DNA of 64,000 bases from Sporosarcina limicola (GCF_014873855.1 NZ_JADBEL010000002.1:1-64000); one strand, 5' to 3'; counted from the stretch's first letter, positions 16,938 to 26,958 are shown. The notes: generated from the letters alone by a model not told the origin. Numbers and translations: made by a program.

Positions 16938-17314
16938 ATCTATCGGACGAAAGCGGATTACTTTTCACTTCTATCGAGATTTCCTTTCGAGGTAAAACAA
17001 AAACGATTGATAGGGTTGTGGTTGATACGGGTGCCGTTCATTCAATTATCGTCGTTGACGAAGTTTCAGATATCGGCATTTTTTTTGAGCCAGGCGATAC
17101 CCTTGTTAATCGTATTGGCATTGGCGGCGAAGAGTACTGTTTCTCAAAAGCGATTGACATGGTGTCACTCAGAAACAAAGATTTCCTAAATGTCGATATT
17201 GATTTTGGTAATTTGGATGGTTTTAATATCAACGGCTTGATTGGACTTGATTTGTTGAAAACCGGGGAATTTCTAATTGATTTGAAAAACTTGAAATTAA
17301 CTACCGATTTTTGA
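16934..17314 (+). CDS. Retropepsin-like aspartic protease
   Basis: A 126-residue single-domain protein with the aspartic protease motif VVDTGAVHS (Asp31-Thr32-Gly33) after a beta-strand (IEISFRGK), a flap-like GIGGEE segment, and the closing 'INGLIGLDLLK' strand-turn that follows the second psi loop in retropepsins. Like retroviral proteases it has one catalytic Asp per chain and should work as a dimer. There is no signal or membrane segment. Start ATG overlaps the preceding gene by 4 bp. Substrates of bacterial retropepsin-like proteins of this type are mostly unknown. A degenerate SASP promoter region follows. Confidence 0.75.
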   Translation: MNLSDESGLLFTSIEISFRGKTKTIDRVVVDTGAVHSIIVVDEVSDIGIFFEPGDTLVNRIGIGGEEYCFSKAIDMVSLRNKDFLNVDIDFGNLDGFNINGLIGLDLLKTGEFLIDLKNLKLTTDF

Positions 17315-17397
17315 GGTTTATTTCAGGTTCATCTTTTCATTTTACAGTTGTGATTTTCCGATTTCGGGAAACACTACTGCTTAAAGGAGGAGAGAAA

Positions 17398-17670
17398 ATG
17401 GCGAGGAATAATAAAATTTTAGTGCCCGCTGCTCGACTAGCGTTGGATCAATTGAAAGCGGATGTTATGAAAGCGCAAGGATATGATGTAGATTCGTCTA
17501 CACCTGATAATGTGAAATTCGAGATTGCGGAGGAACTTGGCATTCCACTTACTAAAGGGTATAACGGGAAGCTAACGGCGGAACAGGCAGGGAAAATTGG
17601 TGGTCCGATTGGTGGCAATATGGTGAAGGAAATGGTTCGGTTGGCACAAGAGCAGATGTTGAGGAAATGA
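17398..17670 (+). CDS. Alpha/beta-type small acid-soluble spore protein
   Basis: Ninety residues. The germination-protease site is visible in KFEIAEELGIP near residue 41 and the DNA-binding helix in GKIGGPIGGNMVKEMV near 65-80. Such proteins coat spore DNA, protect it from UV and heat, and are degraded at germination by GPR. AAGGAGG precedes the ATG, typical of strong translation. The gene should be read by sigma-G in the forespore; a CATTTTA around 17337 could be part of a -10 box, but I could not find a clear -35. A terminator follows at once. Longer than the roughly 70-residue norm because of a longer N-terminus. Confidence 0.93.
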   Translation: MARNNKILVPAARLALDQLKADVMKAQGYDVDSSTPDNVKFEIAEELGIPLTKGYNGKLTAEQAGKIGGPIGGNMVKEMVRLAQEQMLRK

Positions 17671-17672
17671 AT

Positions 17673-17710
17673 AAAACGCTGGACCATGATATTGTTGGGT
17701 CAGCGTTTTT
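17673..17710 (+). terminator. Terminator of the SASP gene
   Basis: AAAACGCTGGACC pairs with GGGTCAGCGTTTT, followed by T residues; it starts 3 bp after the stop codon. Confidence 0.88.
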
Positions 17711-17739
17711 GAATGGTTGACACTCTGAATGTCGTGAAA

Positions 17740-17775
17740 CAACAAAAGCACCAGGATAGATCCGGTGCTTTTGTT
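17740..17775 (-). terminator. Terminator of the yqkE-like gene
   Basis: AACAAAAGCACC pairs with GGTGCTTTTGTT; on the minus strand TTTTGTT flanks the stem. It lies 50 bp after the yqkE-like stop codon and may act in both directions. Confidence 0.8.
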
Positions 17776-17825
17776 TGTGTGTAGATAACTTTCAACTAAA
17801 ATCCAATATCTGTTCGGCTTCCTCT

Positions 17826-18077
17826 TTAAAACTTCGATCCCACATCCCCAAACTCGTTAAGGAGTTCTTCGAAACTTTTATTCTTTTCACGTTCTTTGCG
17901 TTCACGTATAATCTGGGCTTGGCGCTCCTCTTCTTTTACATCTTCTGCAGCAGATAGTACTTTTTTAGCCGCTTTCAACTTTTCGAGAATGTCGTCTCCA
18001 AGTACGTCAGAAAGAGTTAGACCTTCATTTTCCACCTTTTTCGGACGTGGTTGTGGTTGTTTGCGTTTTTTCGCCAC
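17826..18077 (-). CDS. yqkE: YqkE-like small charged protein (DUF3886)
   Basis: Eighty-three residues, very rich in Lys, Glu and Arg. It has a basic proline-rich start (AKKRKQPQPRPKK), a middle LSDVLGDDILEKLKAAKK, a charged helix and the family signature EREKNKSFEELL at about 66-77. Function is unknown. The second GTG (18077) is chosen because AAAGGAGG lies 9 nt before it; the first GTG touches that site. In B. subtilis yqkE and yqkD are neighbours; here the yqkD-like gene is 2.2 kb away with the thiolase and lyase genes in between. Confidence 0.78.
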   Translation of the reverse strand: MAKKRKQPQPRPKKVENEGLTLSDVLGDDILEKLKAAKKVLSAAEDVKEEERQAQIIRERKEREKNKSFEELLNEFGDVGSKF

Positions 18078-18096
18078 TATTTTCACCCTCCTTTAT

Positions 18097-19281
18097 TTAG
18101 GGACGTTTAACGATTGTTGCGACGCCTTGTCCCCCACCGATGCACAGTGTTGCAAGACCCGTTTTCGCATCACGACGCTTCATTTCGTGAAGGAGTGAGA
18201 CGAGGATCCGTGCTCCGCTTGCGCCAATTGGGTGGCCAAGAGCGATTGCTCCGCCGTTAACGTTCAATTTATCGTGATCGAACCCTAGCTCTTTGTCGAC
18301 TGCAATTGCTTGTGCTGCGAATGCTTCGTTTGCTTCGATAAGATCGATGTCTGCGAGTTCTATTTTCGCTTTAGTCAACGCGTTTTTCACGGCTTGTACT
18401 GGCCCAAGGCCCATAACGGATGGGTCTACGCCTGCGCCTGCGTTCGCCACGATTGTTGCAAGTGGCGTAAGACCGAGTTCGTCCGCTTTCTCTTTCGACA
18501 TAATGACAAATGCCGCCGCTCCGTCGTTGATGCCCGAAGCATTTCCTGCTGTTACGCTGCCGTCTTTTTTGAATGCGGGACGTAGTTTTCCAAGCTTATC
18601 AGCCGTCGTTCCAGCTTTGACGTATTCATCTGTATCGAACACGATTGGATCGCCTTTACGTTGCGGGATATCGATTGCGACAATCTCTTCTTTAAATGTA
18701 CCTGCTTCGATTGCGGCGGCGGCTTTTTGCTGTGATTTTGCGGAGAACTCGTCTTGCTCCTCCCGTGTGATGGAATAGCGGTCACACAGATTTTCCGCTG
18801 TGATACCCATATGATAATTATTGAATGCACACCAAAGACCATCGGAAATCATGCTATCGACGATTTTCTGATCGCCCATTTTATAGCCTTCGCGCGCATT
18901 TTTCATAAGGAAAGGTGCTTGGCTCATATTCTCCATACCGCCTGCAACGATGATATCTGCGTCTCCTGCAACGATTGCTTGGCGTGCAAGGTGGACAGCT
19001 TTTAATCCGGAACCGCATACTTTGTTGATGGTTAACGCCGGAACCGTTTCAGGAAGGCCTGCTTTCATAGCCGCTTGTCGTGCCGGATTTTGACCTAACC
19101 CTGCTTGTAGTACATTCCCCATGATGACTTCGTCGACGCTTTCAGGAGCTACTCTAGCGCGCTTTAACGCTTCTTTAATAACTGTCGCTCCAAGATCCGT
19201 TGCCGGCACATCTTTCAATGAACCAAGAAATGACCCGATTGCAGAACGGACCGCACTTACGATGACTACTTCTGTTGACAT
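18097..19281 (-). CDS. Acetyl-CoA C-acetyltransferase (biosynthetic/degradative thiolase)
   Basis: A 394-residue thiolase II that joins two acetyl-CoA to acetoacetyl-CoA or works in reverse. The nucleophile Cys89 lies in NKVCGSG, the His in [14 protein letters not shown] near 350, and the second Cys in CIGGGQG near 380. Length is typical of the tetrameric thiolases. AAGGGGG precedes the ATG. It is divergent from HMG-CoA lyase with an 80-bp shared control region, and both enzymes act on acetoacetate/acetoacetyl-CoA, so a joint role in leucine or ketone-body type catabolism is likely. The 3' end lies 20 bp from the yqkE-like gene, which may be cotranscribed. Confidence 0.94.
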   Translation of the reverse strand: MSTEVVIVSAVRSAIGSFLGSLKDVPATDLGATVIKEALKRARVAPESVDEVIMGNVLQAGLGQNPARQAAMKAGLPETVPALTINKVCGSGLKAVHLARQAIVAGDADIIVAGGMENMSQAPFLMKNAREGYKMGDQKIVDSMISDGLWCAFNNYHMGITAENLCDRYSITREEQDEFSAKSQQKAAAAIEAGTFKEEIVAIDIPQRKGDPIVFDTDEYVKAGTTADKLGKLRPAFKKDGSVTAGNASGINDGAAAFVIMSKEKADELGLTPLATIVANAGAGVDPSVMGLGPVQAVKNALTKAKIELADIDLIEANEAFAAQAIAVDKELGFDHDKLNVNGGAIALGHPIGASGARILVSLLHEMKRRDAKTGLATLCIGGGQGVATIVKRP

Positions 19282-19311
19282 TCCAATTCCCCCTTATTCC
19301 CTTTATTAACA

Positions 19312-19341
19312 TTGCACAATTGTACATCCCTTCAGTACAAT
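19312..19341 (+). promoter_or_regulatory. Promoter of the HMG-CoA lyase gene with internal palindrome
   Basis: TTGCAC (19312-19317), 18-bp spacer, TACAAT (19336-19341). A perfect inverted repeat ATTGTAC-N9-GTACAAT (19319-19341) fills the spacer and -10 box and is a strong operator candidate for the divergent thiolase/lyase pair. The ribosome binding site starts only about 10 bp after the -10 box. Confidence 0.65.
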
Positions 19342-19360
19342 AGTATGTAGGAGGGATGTT

Positions 19361-20263
19361 ATGTTCATTTTACCAAACAACGTAACGATAATCGAGGTTG
19401 GCCCACGTGATGGCCTGCAAAACGAAAAAGTGCATGTCGATGAACAGGATAAATTGGCGTTTATCGCAGCATTACAAAAAGCTGGCATTAGCGAAATGGA
19501 ACTGACTTCGTTCGTATCACCAAAGTGGGTGCCGCAAATGGCGGATGCAAAAGAGATTGTGGGGAAATCAGCGCGCATCGGTAGGCAGTTTGTACTTGCT
19601 CCGAATGCGAAAGGTGCCGAGTTGGCATTGGAAGTGGGTGCGCGTAGTATTGCTGTTTTCGTGGGTGTCAGCAATTCATTCAACAAGAAAAATATTAACC
19701 GTTCGACGGATGAAAGCATGAATGCGCTTGAACCTGTCATCACGAAATTGAAAGAACATGGCATTTTTGTACGGGCTTGTATTTCGACTGCATTTTATTG
19801 TCCGTATGAAGGAAAGATAGAGCCTAAGGAGGTTGTTGCGTTATGCGAACGGTTCGTTGCAATGGGGGCGAATGAACTAAGTGTTGCGGATACGATTGGA
19901 ATGGCCAATCCGAGGGAAAGCTATGATTTATTCAAGTTATTGAAGGAAAAACTTCCCGATGTGTTGATGACAGCGCATTTTCATGATACTCGAAAAATGG
20001 CGATGGCAAATATTTTCGCATCGCTACAGGCGGGTATCGATCGGTTCGATACATCTGCCGGAGGACTCGGGGGCTGTCCTTTTGCGCCAGGCGCTACAGG
20101 TAATGTTGCAACGGAGGATGTCGTCCATATGCTGGATACACTTGGCATCAAAACAGGTGTAGATGTTAAAAAAGTTTGTGAAGCTGTTGCACTTATTGCA
20201 CCACATGTTTCACGTCCGATTGAAACGGGAATGTATAAATTATTCGTTAACAACCAACCTTAA
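19361..20263 (+). CDS. Hydroxymethylglutaryl-CoA lyase
   Basis: A 300-residue TIM-barrel enzyme that splits HMG-CoA into acetyl-CoA and acetoacetate, the last step of leucine breakdown. The signature VGPRDGLQNE at about 13-22 holds the catalytic Arg and metal-binding Asp; TAHFHDTR near 206 gives the metal-binding His pair; the GGLGGCPFAPGATGN loop near 229 holds the catalytic Cys. GTAGGAGGG precedes the ATG. It is followed after 24 bp by the yqkD-like hydrolase gene, so the two may share a transcript. A thiolase gene is divergent upstream. Confidence 0.94.
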   Translation: MFILPNNVTIIEVGPRDGLQNEKVHVDEQDKLAFIAALQKAGISEMELTSFVSPKWVPQMADAKEIVGKSARIGRQFVLAPNAKGAELALEVGARSIAVFVGVSNSFNKKNINRSTDESMNALEPVITKLKEHGIFVRACISTAFYCPYEGKIEPKEVVALCERFVAMGANELSVADTIGMANPRESYDLFKLLKEKLPDVLMTAHFHDTRKMAMANIFASLQAGIDRFDTSAGGLGGCPFAPGATGNVATEDVVHMLDTLGIKTGVDVKKVCEAVALIAPHVSRPIETGMYKLFVNNQP

Positions 20264-20287
20264 GGATAATTGAAGGAGATGATGCGT

Positions 20288-21214
20288 GTGAAAAAGCGCG
20301 TCCTGTATATAACCGGTATTATTATGGGTGTTTTTACGGCATTGCTAACCATTTTCGGTTTTGCTGTAACAAATCGGCTGATGTTCATGAAGATGAAGGA
20401 TTCGGATGTCATTCTGGAACGGGAAACGCTAGCCAAACGCTTTGACCAGAAATGGTATGAATCCGTGCGAAAAGAGGATAGTTGGATTGACTCCCCAAAT
20501 GGCTATCGACTGCGGGCGGTCTTTTTAAAACCCCTGGACACGACAAGGACGGTCATTATTTGTCACGGTGTAACGGAAAGTAAAATCAATTCGATGAAAT
20601 ATGCACGATTGTTTGAGCGACTAGGATTCAATTCCGTTGTGTTCGATCATCGTCGACATGGGGATTCGGGTGGCAAGACGACAAGTTTCGGCTATTATGA
20701 AAAAATCGATTTGCAGACAATTGTTCATTCAGTTCGAGAACGGATTGGCGAAGTGGCATTGCTAGGAATCCACGGTGAATCAATGGGCGCGGCAACGACC
20801 CTATTGTATGCAGGTACATACGAAGACGAGGCAGATTTCCATATTGTAGATTGCCCATTCTCCGATTTTTCTGAGCAGATTTTACATATTATGCAAAATC
20901 GAACTCCCCTTCGTACATCGATGGCGCTCAGAGTAGCGAACCTTTTCCTTAAAATGAGAGATGGTTATACCTTAAATCGGATTTCACCTCGTGAAGTGGT
21001 CGGTAATATTACAAAGCCGGTGCTTTTCATCCACAGTTTGGAGGATGATTTCATTCCTCCTGCCATGTCGGAAGAATTATACGAGATGAAACAAGGGGAT
21101 AAAATGCTGAAGTTGTTCGACAAAGGTGCGCATGCGAAGTCGTTCAATGAAAACCCTAAGGAATATGAGCAAACTGTAGAAGAATTTTTGAAAAATTTTA
21201 GATTTTCAAGCTAA
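20288..21214 (+). CDS. yqkD: Membrane-anchored alpha/beta hydrolase, YqkD-like
   Basis: A 308-residue protein with an N-terminal hydrophobic anchor (about 4-27) and an alpha/beta hydrolase domain outside or at the membrane. The nucleophile elbow is GIHGESMGAA near residue 163, the acid lies in HSLEDDFIPP near 256 and the His in KGAHAKSF near 285. The oxyanion region is CHGVTESK and the strand DHRRHGDSGGKTT is nearly identical to B. subtilis YqkD as I remember it. Substrate unknown. The GTG start is set by AAGGAG 9 nt upstream. A perfect terminator follows directly. Confidence 0.85.
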   Translation: MKKRVLYITGIIMGVFTALLTIFGFAVTNRLMFMKMKDSDVILERETLAKRFDQKWYESVRKEDSWIDSPNGYRLRAVFLKPLDTTRTVIICHGVTESKINSMKYARLFERLGFNSVVFDHRRHGDSGGKTTSFGYYEKIDLQTIVHSVRERIGEVALLGIHGESMGAATTLLYAGTYEDEADFHIVDCPFSDFSEQILHIMQNRTPLRTSMALRVANLFLKMRDGYTLNRISPREVVGNITKPVLFIHSLEDDFIPPAMSEELYEMKQGDKMLKLFDKGAHAKSFNENPKEYEQTVEEFLKNFRFSS

Positions 21215-21250
21215 GAAAACACCCATTCAATTTTGAATGGGTGTTTTCTT
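21214..21250. terminator. Bidirectional terminator between yqkD and yneF
   Basis: A perfect 16-bp stem GAAAACACCCATTCAA / TTGAATGGGTGTTTTC flanked by A- and T-rich DNA, between two convergent genes. Confidence 0.92.
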
Positions 21251-21255
21251 CAGTA

Positions 21256-21501
21256 TTATTTCTTACTCACCTTTTTGGTGCTTTTTTCATTTGCTTTGCT
21301 CATTTGCGACATCATTTGATTGATTTTCTTTTGTGATGGTTTTTGTCCCATTTGCATCATCATCATACGTAACATATCTTCATTAATCGGTGGGTTATCC
21401 TTCAAATATTTCATCATATATTGACGTGCGATGAAAAATCCGAGGGCCACACCTGCTAATAGCGCGACGACGAGTAAAACGATCCACCATGGTGTGTTCA
21501 T
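21256..21501 (-). CDS. yneF: UPF0154 membrane protein YneF
   Basis: Eighty-one residues with one N-terminal membrane helix (about 4-25) and a cytoplasmic tail carrying the UPF0154 landmarks [20 protein letters not shown] and [18 protein letters not shown]. Function unknown. AAGGAGG lies upstream of the ATG. In B. subtilis it sits with sirA (yneE) and tkt, as here. Confidence 0.92.
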   Translation of the reverse strand: MNTPWWIVLLVVALLAGVALGFFIARQYMMKYLKDNPPINEDMLRMMMMQMGQKPSQKKINQMMSQMSKANEKSTKKVSKK

Positions 21502-21587
21502 CCGCTATACCTCCTTCACTTCTGTAATTCGAGTTTACACTACCATGTAGGATTATACATCATAGGGGTAGGAAATGGCAATGACCC

Positions 21588-21616
21588 TAGTGGAAAAAGT
21601 AGAAATGTGGTATAAT
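21588..21616 (+). promoter_or_regulatory. Probable promoter of the coiled-coil gene
   Basis: TATAAT (21611-21616) with a TG motif two bases upstream and a poor -35 TAGTGG (21588-21593) at 17 bp. It could be an extended -10 promoter. Confidence 0.4.
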
Positions 21617-21659
21617 TAGGAAGGGGAAATAATCCTATTGGAAGGCGGTGTGACTATCA

Positions 21660-22022
21660 TTGGAAAATAATTTTGATTTAATTCTGAATGAACTACGGGA
21701 AATACACGGTAGCATTCGGAAGTTGGACGAGCGTGTTGGCAAGTTGGACGAACGAGTAGGAAGCCTTGAATCTGGACAAAAAGAGCTATTTCAAATTACA
21801 CGTGCAATTCTTGATTGCCAGGAAGAAGCGGATGCGAAGTTGGAAATCTTGTCAATGGATGTGCATCGACTGCATGGTGATGTTAAGGAACTAAAAGTAC
21901 GATTTATTGACATTAGTAAGGATGTCGAATTCACTTATCTAAAGACATCGAAACATGAAATGGAAATCTACAAGATTAAGCAAGATCTTGACATGCGTGT
22001 CAGCGAAGATTCCGAAAGTTGA
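21660..22022 (+). CDS. Small coiled-coil protein, function unknown
   Basis: A 120-residue hydrophilic protein predicted to be almost wholly coiled coil. A short internal repeat of KLDERVGKLDERVG near residues 21-34 continues the heptad. No membrane segment or known domain. The TTG start has GGAAGGCGG about 12 nt upstream, which is a loose fit. It resembles short DUF-type coiled-coil proteins found in many Bacillales, but I do not recognise a named family. Own promoter and own terminator make it a single unit. Confidence 0.65.
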   Translation: MENNFDLILNELREIHGSIRKLDERVGKLDERVGSLESGQKELFQITRAILDCQEEADAKLEILSMDVHRLHGDVKELKVRFIDISKDVEFTYLKTSKHEMEIYKIKQDLDMRVSEDSES

Positions 22023-22023
22023 C

Positions 22024-22063
22024 AAAAAAAGAGACCCATTTCGAACTATGAAGGGTCTTTTTT
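22024..22063 (+). terminator. Terminator of the coiled-coil gene
   Basis: AAAAAAAGAGACCC pairs with GGGTCTTTTTT; the stem starts right after the stop codon. Confidence 0.85.
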
Positions 22064-22081
22064 ATATGGCTTTTTTCTCAT

Positions 22082-22531
22082 TCAAAGAAAAACAGTTTCT
22101 TCCTCCATCCGAAGACCTGCATATTTTACCGGCTTCAACCATCCCCACTCTCCTTGACCTTCCATTACCGCAAAAAAGCGGTCATCAGATCCGGATAAGG
22201 CAACAAATAAATCGAGGTCCAACATTCTTGAGCCATCGCAAAATACATTTAGCGAATACGTCGACACTGAAATTAGAATGGTTCCTTTCACTGGATGCGT
22301 CAGCTTGTACTCACCGCTTCTGCACTCAATTGATGTGAATCGTTTCCCCAAATTTAGTATGATTGCTCTATCGATTGCTTCTTCATCGAGCCTGTCGCAG
22401 AGGTAATCAACTTCCCGCATATTTTCATTCCGTCGACTGTCTTCTTTCAATAAATCGAACAATAGTTTTTCACGTCCTATAATAAACGGCTGATACATTT
22501 TCTTCACTTTATAAATTCCGTATGATCGCAT
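22082..22531 (-). CDS. sirA: Sporulation inhibitor of replication SirA
   Basis: A 149-residue protein resembling SirA (YneE), which binds domain I of DnaA at the start of sporulation and blocks new rounds of replication. Visible landmarks are the start MRSYGIYKVKK, IIGREKLLFDLLKE, the paired PFI/REK helix, and the conserved end EWGWLKPVKYAGL. Sequence divergence from B. subtilis is high, but position between yneF and tkt supports the call. Start ATG is set by AGGAGG 8 nt upstream; an earlier GTG overlaps it. It should be under Spo0A control in the family; no 0A box was identified with confidence. Confidence 0.75.
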   Translation of the reverse strand: MRSYGIYKVKKMYQPFIIGREKLLFDLLKEDSRRNENMREVDYLCDRLDEEAIDRAIILNLGKRFTSIECRSGEYKLTHPVKGTILISVSTYSLNVFCDGSRMLDLDLFVALSGSDDRFFAVMEGQGEWGWLKPVKYAGLRMEEETVFL

Positions 22532-22640
22532 GATCGCCACCTCCTACTTGTAGCGTACACGCTTTCGTTTGAAAAGGTTGTCATATTACGGAATGGATTA
22601 GCACTATTATTGTCGGAAAGGTTCGATAATCTATTTTTTC

Positions 22641-22693
22641 AAAAAAGCTGTTCCAACAGCGGGAAAACCCCCAATGCATGGAACAGCTTTTTT
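22641..22693 (-). terminator. Terminator of tkt
   Basis: AAAAAAGCTGTTCCA and TGGAACAGCTTTTTT form a perfect 15-bp stem with a structured loop; T-tract on both strands. Confidence 0.92.
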
Positions 22694-22699
22694 GCTATT

Positions 22700-24706
22700 T
22701 TAGTTGTTGATCATTATTTTCACTTTTGCAATTACATTTTCCTCTGTGAATCCGAATTCTCTGATAACCGTGTCACCAGGCGCACTTGCACCAAATGTGT
22801 CGATGGCGATGATTGCTCCTTCATCACCAATGTATTTATGCCATCCGAAGGAAACTCCCATTTCAATGCCAAGACGTTTCTTAACCTCTTTTGGCAAGAT
22901 GCTTTGTTTATACTTGTTGTCCTGCTGCTCGAATAGATCCCAAGAAGGCATTGAAACGACAGCTACATCGATTCCTTCAGCTAATAGTTTCGACTGAGCA
23001 GAAACTGCCAAACTTACTTCAGAACCGGTTGCAATTAAGATGGCATCCGCTTGGTCTTTGTTTGCAGGAGAAACGGTGTAAGCACCTTTTCTAACACCTT
23101 CCATCGCTAGTTCACCCGATTTCGCTAGGACCGGCAAGTTCTGACGGGATAGCACAAGCACTGTTGGCGAGTACTTAGATGATACTGCAATATTCCATGC
23201 GGCAGCCGTTTCGTTTGCATCTGCGGGACGAATGACCGATAGCCCTGGCATCGCACGCAGTGAAGCAAGATGTTCGACTGGTTCGTGTGTTGGACCATCC
23301 TCACCGACCGCTACACTGTCATGTGTGAATACGTATGTGACAGGTAAACCCATGAGGGAAGAGAGTCTGACTGCTGGACGGACATAATCACTAAATACAA
23401 AGAACGTTCCACCGAAGACATGTAATCCTCCGTGAAGCGCCATTCCGTTCAACGCAGTCCCCATTGCGAATTCACGTACGCCAAACCAGATGTTACGACC
23501 AGAATAATCCGTCGGTAGGAAATCACCGGATCCTTTGATGGTTGTTTTATTGGAACCTGCAAGGTCCGCGCTTCCACCGAAGAATGATGGCACTGTTTTT
23601 GCGATGGCATTGATGGCGTCCCCAGAAGCGGAGCGTGTTGCATGTGAAGTGCCTGCATCGTATGTTGGCAATGATTGCTCGAATCCTTCAGGTAGTTTAC
23701 GGTCAATCGCATCATGTAGCTGCTTCGCAAGGTCTATGTGTTCCGCTTCGTATTTTGTGAAAAGCTCGTTCCATTGCTGTTCTTTTTGGACACCCATTTT
23801 TTCGGATGATTCTTTGAATGTCTCGTAGACACCTTCAGGAACGTGGAAATCCTCTTCAAATGTCCATTTGTAGTATTCTTTTGTCAGTTTCATCTCGTCT
23901 TCACCAAGTGGCATACCGTGTGCATCGGATTTCCCGGATCTGTTTGGTGAACCGTAGCCGATGACCGTTTTCACTTCAATGATTGTTGGGCCGCCCGTGT
24001 TGCCTTTCGCCTCTCCAATTGCTTTTGAAACGTCGGTGACATCATTGCCATCTTCGACACGGCTATAATTCCAGCCATATGATTCGAATCGTTTGCGGAT
24101 ATTTTCCGAGAATGACATATCCAGCTCACCATCGAGTGTAATATCATTGCTATCGTAGAGAACAATTAGTTTGTCCAATTGTAAATGGCCTGCGAGCGAA
24201 ATTGCTTCAGCTGCGACACCTTCCATGAGATCACCGTCACCACATAGGGCATATGTATAATGATCGATGACGTTATATCCAGGTTTATTGTACGTTGCCG
24301 CGAGATGCTTTTCAGCCATCGCCATTCCGACTGCCATCCCTATTCCTTGGCCAAGTGGTCCTGTTGTCGCTTCCACGCCGGCTGTATGTCCATACTCAGG
24401 ATGCCCTGGCGTTAAAGAGCCCCATTGTCTGAAGTTCTTGATTTCTTCCATCGGTAAGTCGTAGCCACCTAGGTGAAGCAAGCTGTAAAGGAGCATGGAG
24501 CCGTGCCCTGCTGAAAGGACGAAACGGTCACGATTAAACCATTGCGGGTTCGACGGATTATGGTGCATATGTTTTGTCCAAAGCGTATAGGCCATTGGTG
24601 CGGCGCCCATCGGTAATCCAGGGTGTCCGGAATTCGCTTTCTCGATTGCATCGATGGACAGTGTACGTATCGTGTTAATAGCAAGTTGGTCCATTTGTTC
24701 GGTCAT
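22700..24706 (-). CDS. tkt: Transketolase
   Basis: A 668-residue full-length transketolase of the non-oxidative pentose phosphate pathway, moving two-carbon units between sugar phosphates with thiamine diphosphate. Visible: [12 protein letters not shown] near 26, the ThDP motif beginning [13 protein letters not shown] near 155, the pyrimidine domain with [18 protein letters not shown] near 463, and the C-terminal domain. AAAGGATG lies upstream of the ATG. It is single, with a strong terminator; sirA and ynzC flank it as in B. subtilis. Confidence 0.97.
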   Translation of the reverse strand: MTEQMDQLAINTIRTLSIDAIEKANSGHPGLPMGAAPMAYTLWTKHMHHNPSNPQWFNRDRFVLSAGHGSMLLYSLLHLGGYDLPMEEIKNFRQWGSLTPGHPEYGHTAGVEATTGPLGQGIGMAVGMAMAEKHLAATYNKPGYNVIDHYTYALCGDGDLMEGVAAEAISLAGHLQLDKLIVLYDSNDITLDGELDMSFSENIRKRFESYGWNYSRVEDGNDVTDVSKAIGEAKGNTGGPTIIEVKTVIGYGSPNRSGKSDAHGMPLGEDEMKLTKEYYKWTFEEDFHVPEGVYETFKESSEKMGVQKEQQWNELFTKYEAEHIDLAKQLHDAIDRKLPEGFEQSLPTYDAGTSHATRSASGDAINAIAKTVPSFFGGSADLAGSNKTTIKGSGDFLPTDYSGRNIWFGVREFAMGTALNGMALHGGLHVFGGTFFVFSDYVRPAVRLSSLMGLPVTYVFTHDSVAVGEDGPTHEPVEHLASLRAMPGLSVIRPADANETAAAWNIAVSSKYSPTVLVLSRQNLPVLAKSGELAMEGVRKGAYTVSPANKDQADAILIATGSEVSLAVSAQSKLLAEGIDVAVVSMPSWDLFEQQDNKYKQSILPKEVKKRLGIEMGVSFGWHKYIGDEGAIIAIDTFGASAPGDTVIREFGFTEENVIAKVKIMINN

Positions 24707-24799
24707 TTGTGTACATCCTTTCCCGTTCTATCTATATTCTACATCTTCTAGTTTAGACAAATGCAACGACAAATACAATACGGGAGATGAATCTGTCGG

Positions 24800-25033
24800 T
24801 TAGTTTAGGTATTTTCCGTCATTTGCCCGCTTCACCTTTTCGGGTGTTACATCATTTCCCTCCAAGTCAATCACTTTAACATTTTCAATTGTATCGCGCA
24901 TTGAAGATCGGAAGGTTTCAAGGTATTCCTTGCGAAGTTGTGTCTGCTCTTTCGCTTCTTCAATGGATAGGCCAGTTGTCTTCGATTTTTTTGATAGTTC
25001 GTTGATTCGTTTGATTTTATTTTCAGCTAGCAT
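24800..25033 (-). CDS. ynzC: DUF896 protein YnzC
   Basis: Seventy-seven residues matching the DUF896/UPF0291 family: a helical hairpin (ENKIKRINELSKKSKT then EAKEQTQLRKEYLETFR) and the conserved tail starting VIDLEGNDVTPEKV. In B. subtilis the gene belongs to the SOS-induced yneA-yneB-ynzC operon; here it follows yneB by about 70 bp in the same direction. GGAGG precedes the ATG. Confidence 0.93.
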   Translation of the reverse strand: MLAENKIKRINELSKKSKTTGLSIEEAKEQTQLRKEYLETFRSSMRDTIENVKVIDLEGNDVTPEKVKRANDGKYLN

Positions 25034-25100
25034 TTTTATTCCTCCATTTGAATTAAAGAATACTTAGAACGTATACAAAAAGAGAGGAAAGTGCAATCGA

Positions 25101-26080
<980 letters not shown>

Positions 26081-26108
26081 CTTAACTCCCCTTTCGAATA
26101 TTCGTCGA

Positions 26109-26151
26109 GAATGTTTGTTCTTATTATAGAAAATATTAAGTGTAATGTCAA
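26109..26151 (-). promoter_or_regulatory. yneA promoter with LexA box
   Basis: Minus strand TTGACA (26146-26151), 17-bp spacer, TATAAT (26123-26128): a full sigma-A consensus. GAACAAACATTC (plus positions 26109-26120) fits the LexA core GAAC-N4-GTTC with one mismatch and covers the start site. A palindrome CGAATATTCG follows at 26095-26104. Confidence 0.85.
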
Positions 26152-26160
26152 CACTTTATT

Positions 26161-26200
26161 CAAACGTGTGTTTGCAATTAATTGGAACAGCTGATATACT
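26161..26200 (+). promoter_or_regulatory. lexA promoter with LexA box
   Basis: CAAACGTGTGTTTG (26161-26174) is a perfect palindrome resembling the Gram-positive LexA site and overlaps the -35 TTGCAA (26172-26177); a 17-bp spacer leads to TATACT (26195-26200). This gives autoregulation. Confidence 0.8.
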
Positions 26201-26283
26201 TTAATTATTGAAACGACTTGGATGTTGGTGGATGATTTCACGGCATTTGAATAAGACTAAATATATGCTCAGGGGTGAATGAA

Positions 26284-26904
26284 TTGAAAAAGATTTCGAA
26301 GAGACAAGAAGACATTATGTCTTTCATCAAAGAAGAAGTGAAAAAAAAGGGGTACCCGCCATCCGTCAGGGAAATTGGGGAAGCTGTTGGTCTAGCCTCG
26401 AGCTCGACAGTACACGGCCATCTTGCACGTTTAGAAAGTAAAGGCTATATTAGACGGGATCCAACGAAACCGAGAGCAATTGAAGTACTTGATCCAGAAG
26501 GGTTGGAATCGTTGAAACCAGGCGTCATTCATGTGCCCCTTGTCGGAAAAGTGACAGCTGGCCTTCCGATTACGGCGGTTGAAAATATCGAGGAATATTT
26601 CCCATTACCGGAGTCATTTGGTACATCAGAGGACAAGTTGTTCATGCTTGAAATCGTCGGGAATAGTATGATTGAAGCTGGGATTTTGAACGGTGACTAT
26701 GTTGTTGTCAAACAACAACATACTGCGAATAACGGGGAGATTGTTGTCGCGATGACGGAAGAGGATGAAGCAACTGTGAAACGTTTCTTCAAAGAGAAGG
26801 ATTATTTCCGCCTTCAGCCTGAAAACTCTTCAATGGATCCAATCATTGTGGATAATGTATCGATTCTTGGAAAAGTTGTCGGTGTATACCGGATGATTCA
26901 TTAA
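26284..26904 (+). CDS. lexA: SOS repressor LexA
   Basis: A 206-residue repressor with an N-terminal winged helix-turn-helix ([32 protein letters not shown]) and a C-terminal self-cleaving domain. Cleavage bond Ala92-Gly93, catalytic Ser128 in GNSMIEAGI and Lys166 in ATVKRFF are all visible. It represses recA, yneAB and itself until RecA filaments stimulate cleavage. The TTG at 26284 is preferred as start, with AGGGG 8 nt upstream, matching the start of B. subtilis LexA; a GTG at 26275 overlaps the binding site. Confidence 0.97.
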   Translation: MKKISKRQEDIMSFIKEEVKKKGYPPSVREIGEAVGLASSSTVHGHLARLESKGYIRRDPTKPRAIEVLDPEGLESLKPGVIHVPLVGKVTAGLPITAVENIEEYFPLPESFGTSEDKLFMLEIVGNSMIEAGILNGDYVVVKQQHTANNGEIVVAMTEEDEATVKRFFKEKDYFRLQPENSSMDPIIVDNVSILGKVVGVYRMIH

Positions 26905-26914
26905 TCGGATAGAG

Positions 26915-26958
26915 AAAGAGCTAACCTTCACGCTTCGGCGTAGGGTTAGCTCTTTTTT
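26915..26958 (+). terminator. Terminator of lexA
   Basis: AAAGAGCTAACC pairs with GGTTAGCTCTTTTTT; followed by T residues. Confidence 0.9.

Noticed and set aside
22700..23830. Several plus-strand open frames opposite tkt
   Set aside because: They lie antisense to a well-conserved full-length transketolase and lack binding sites.
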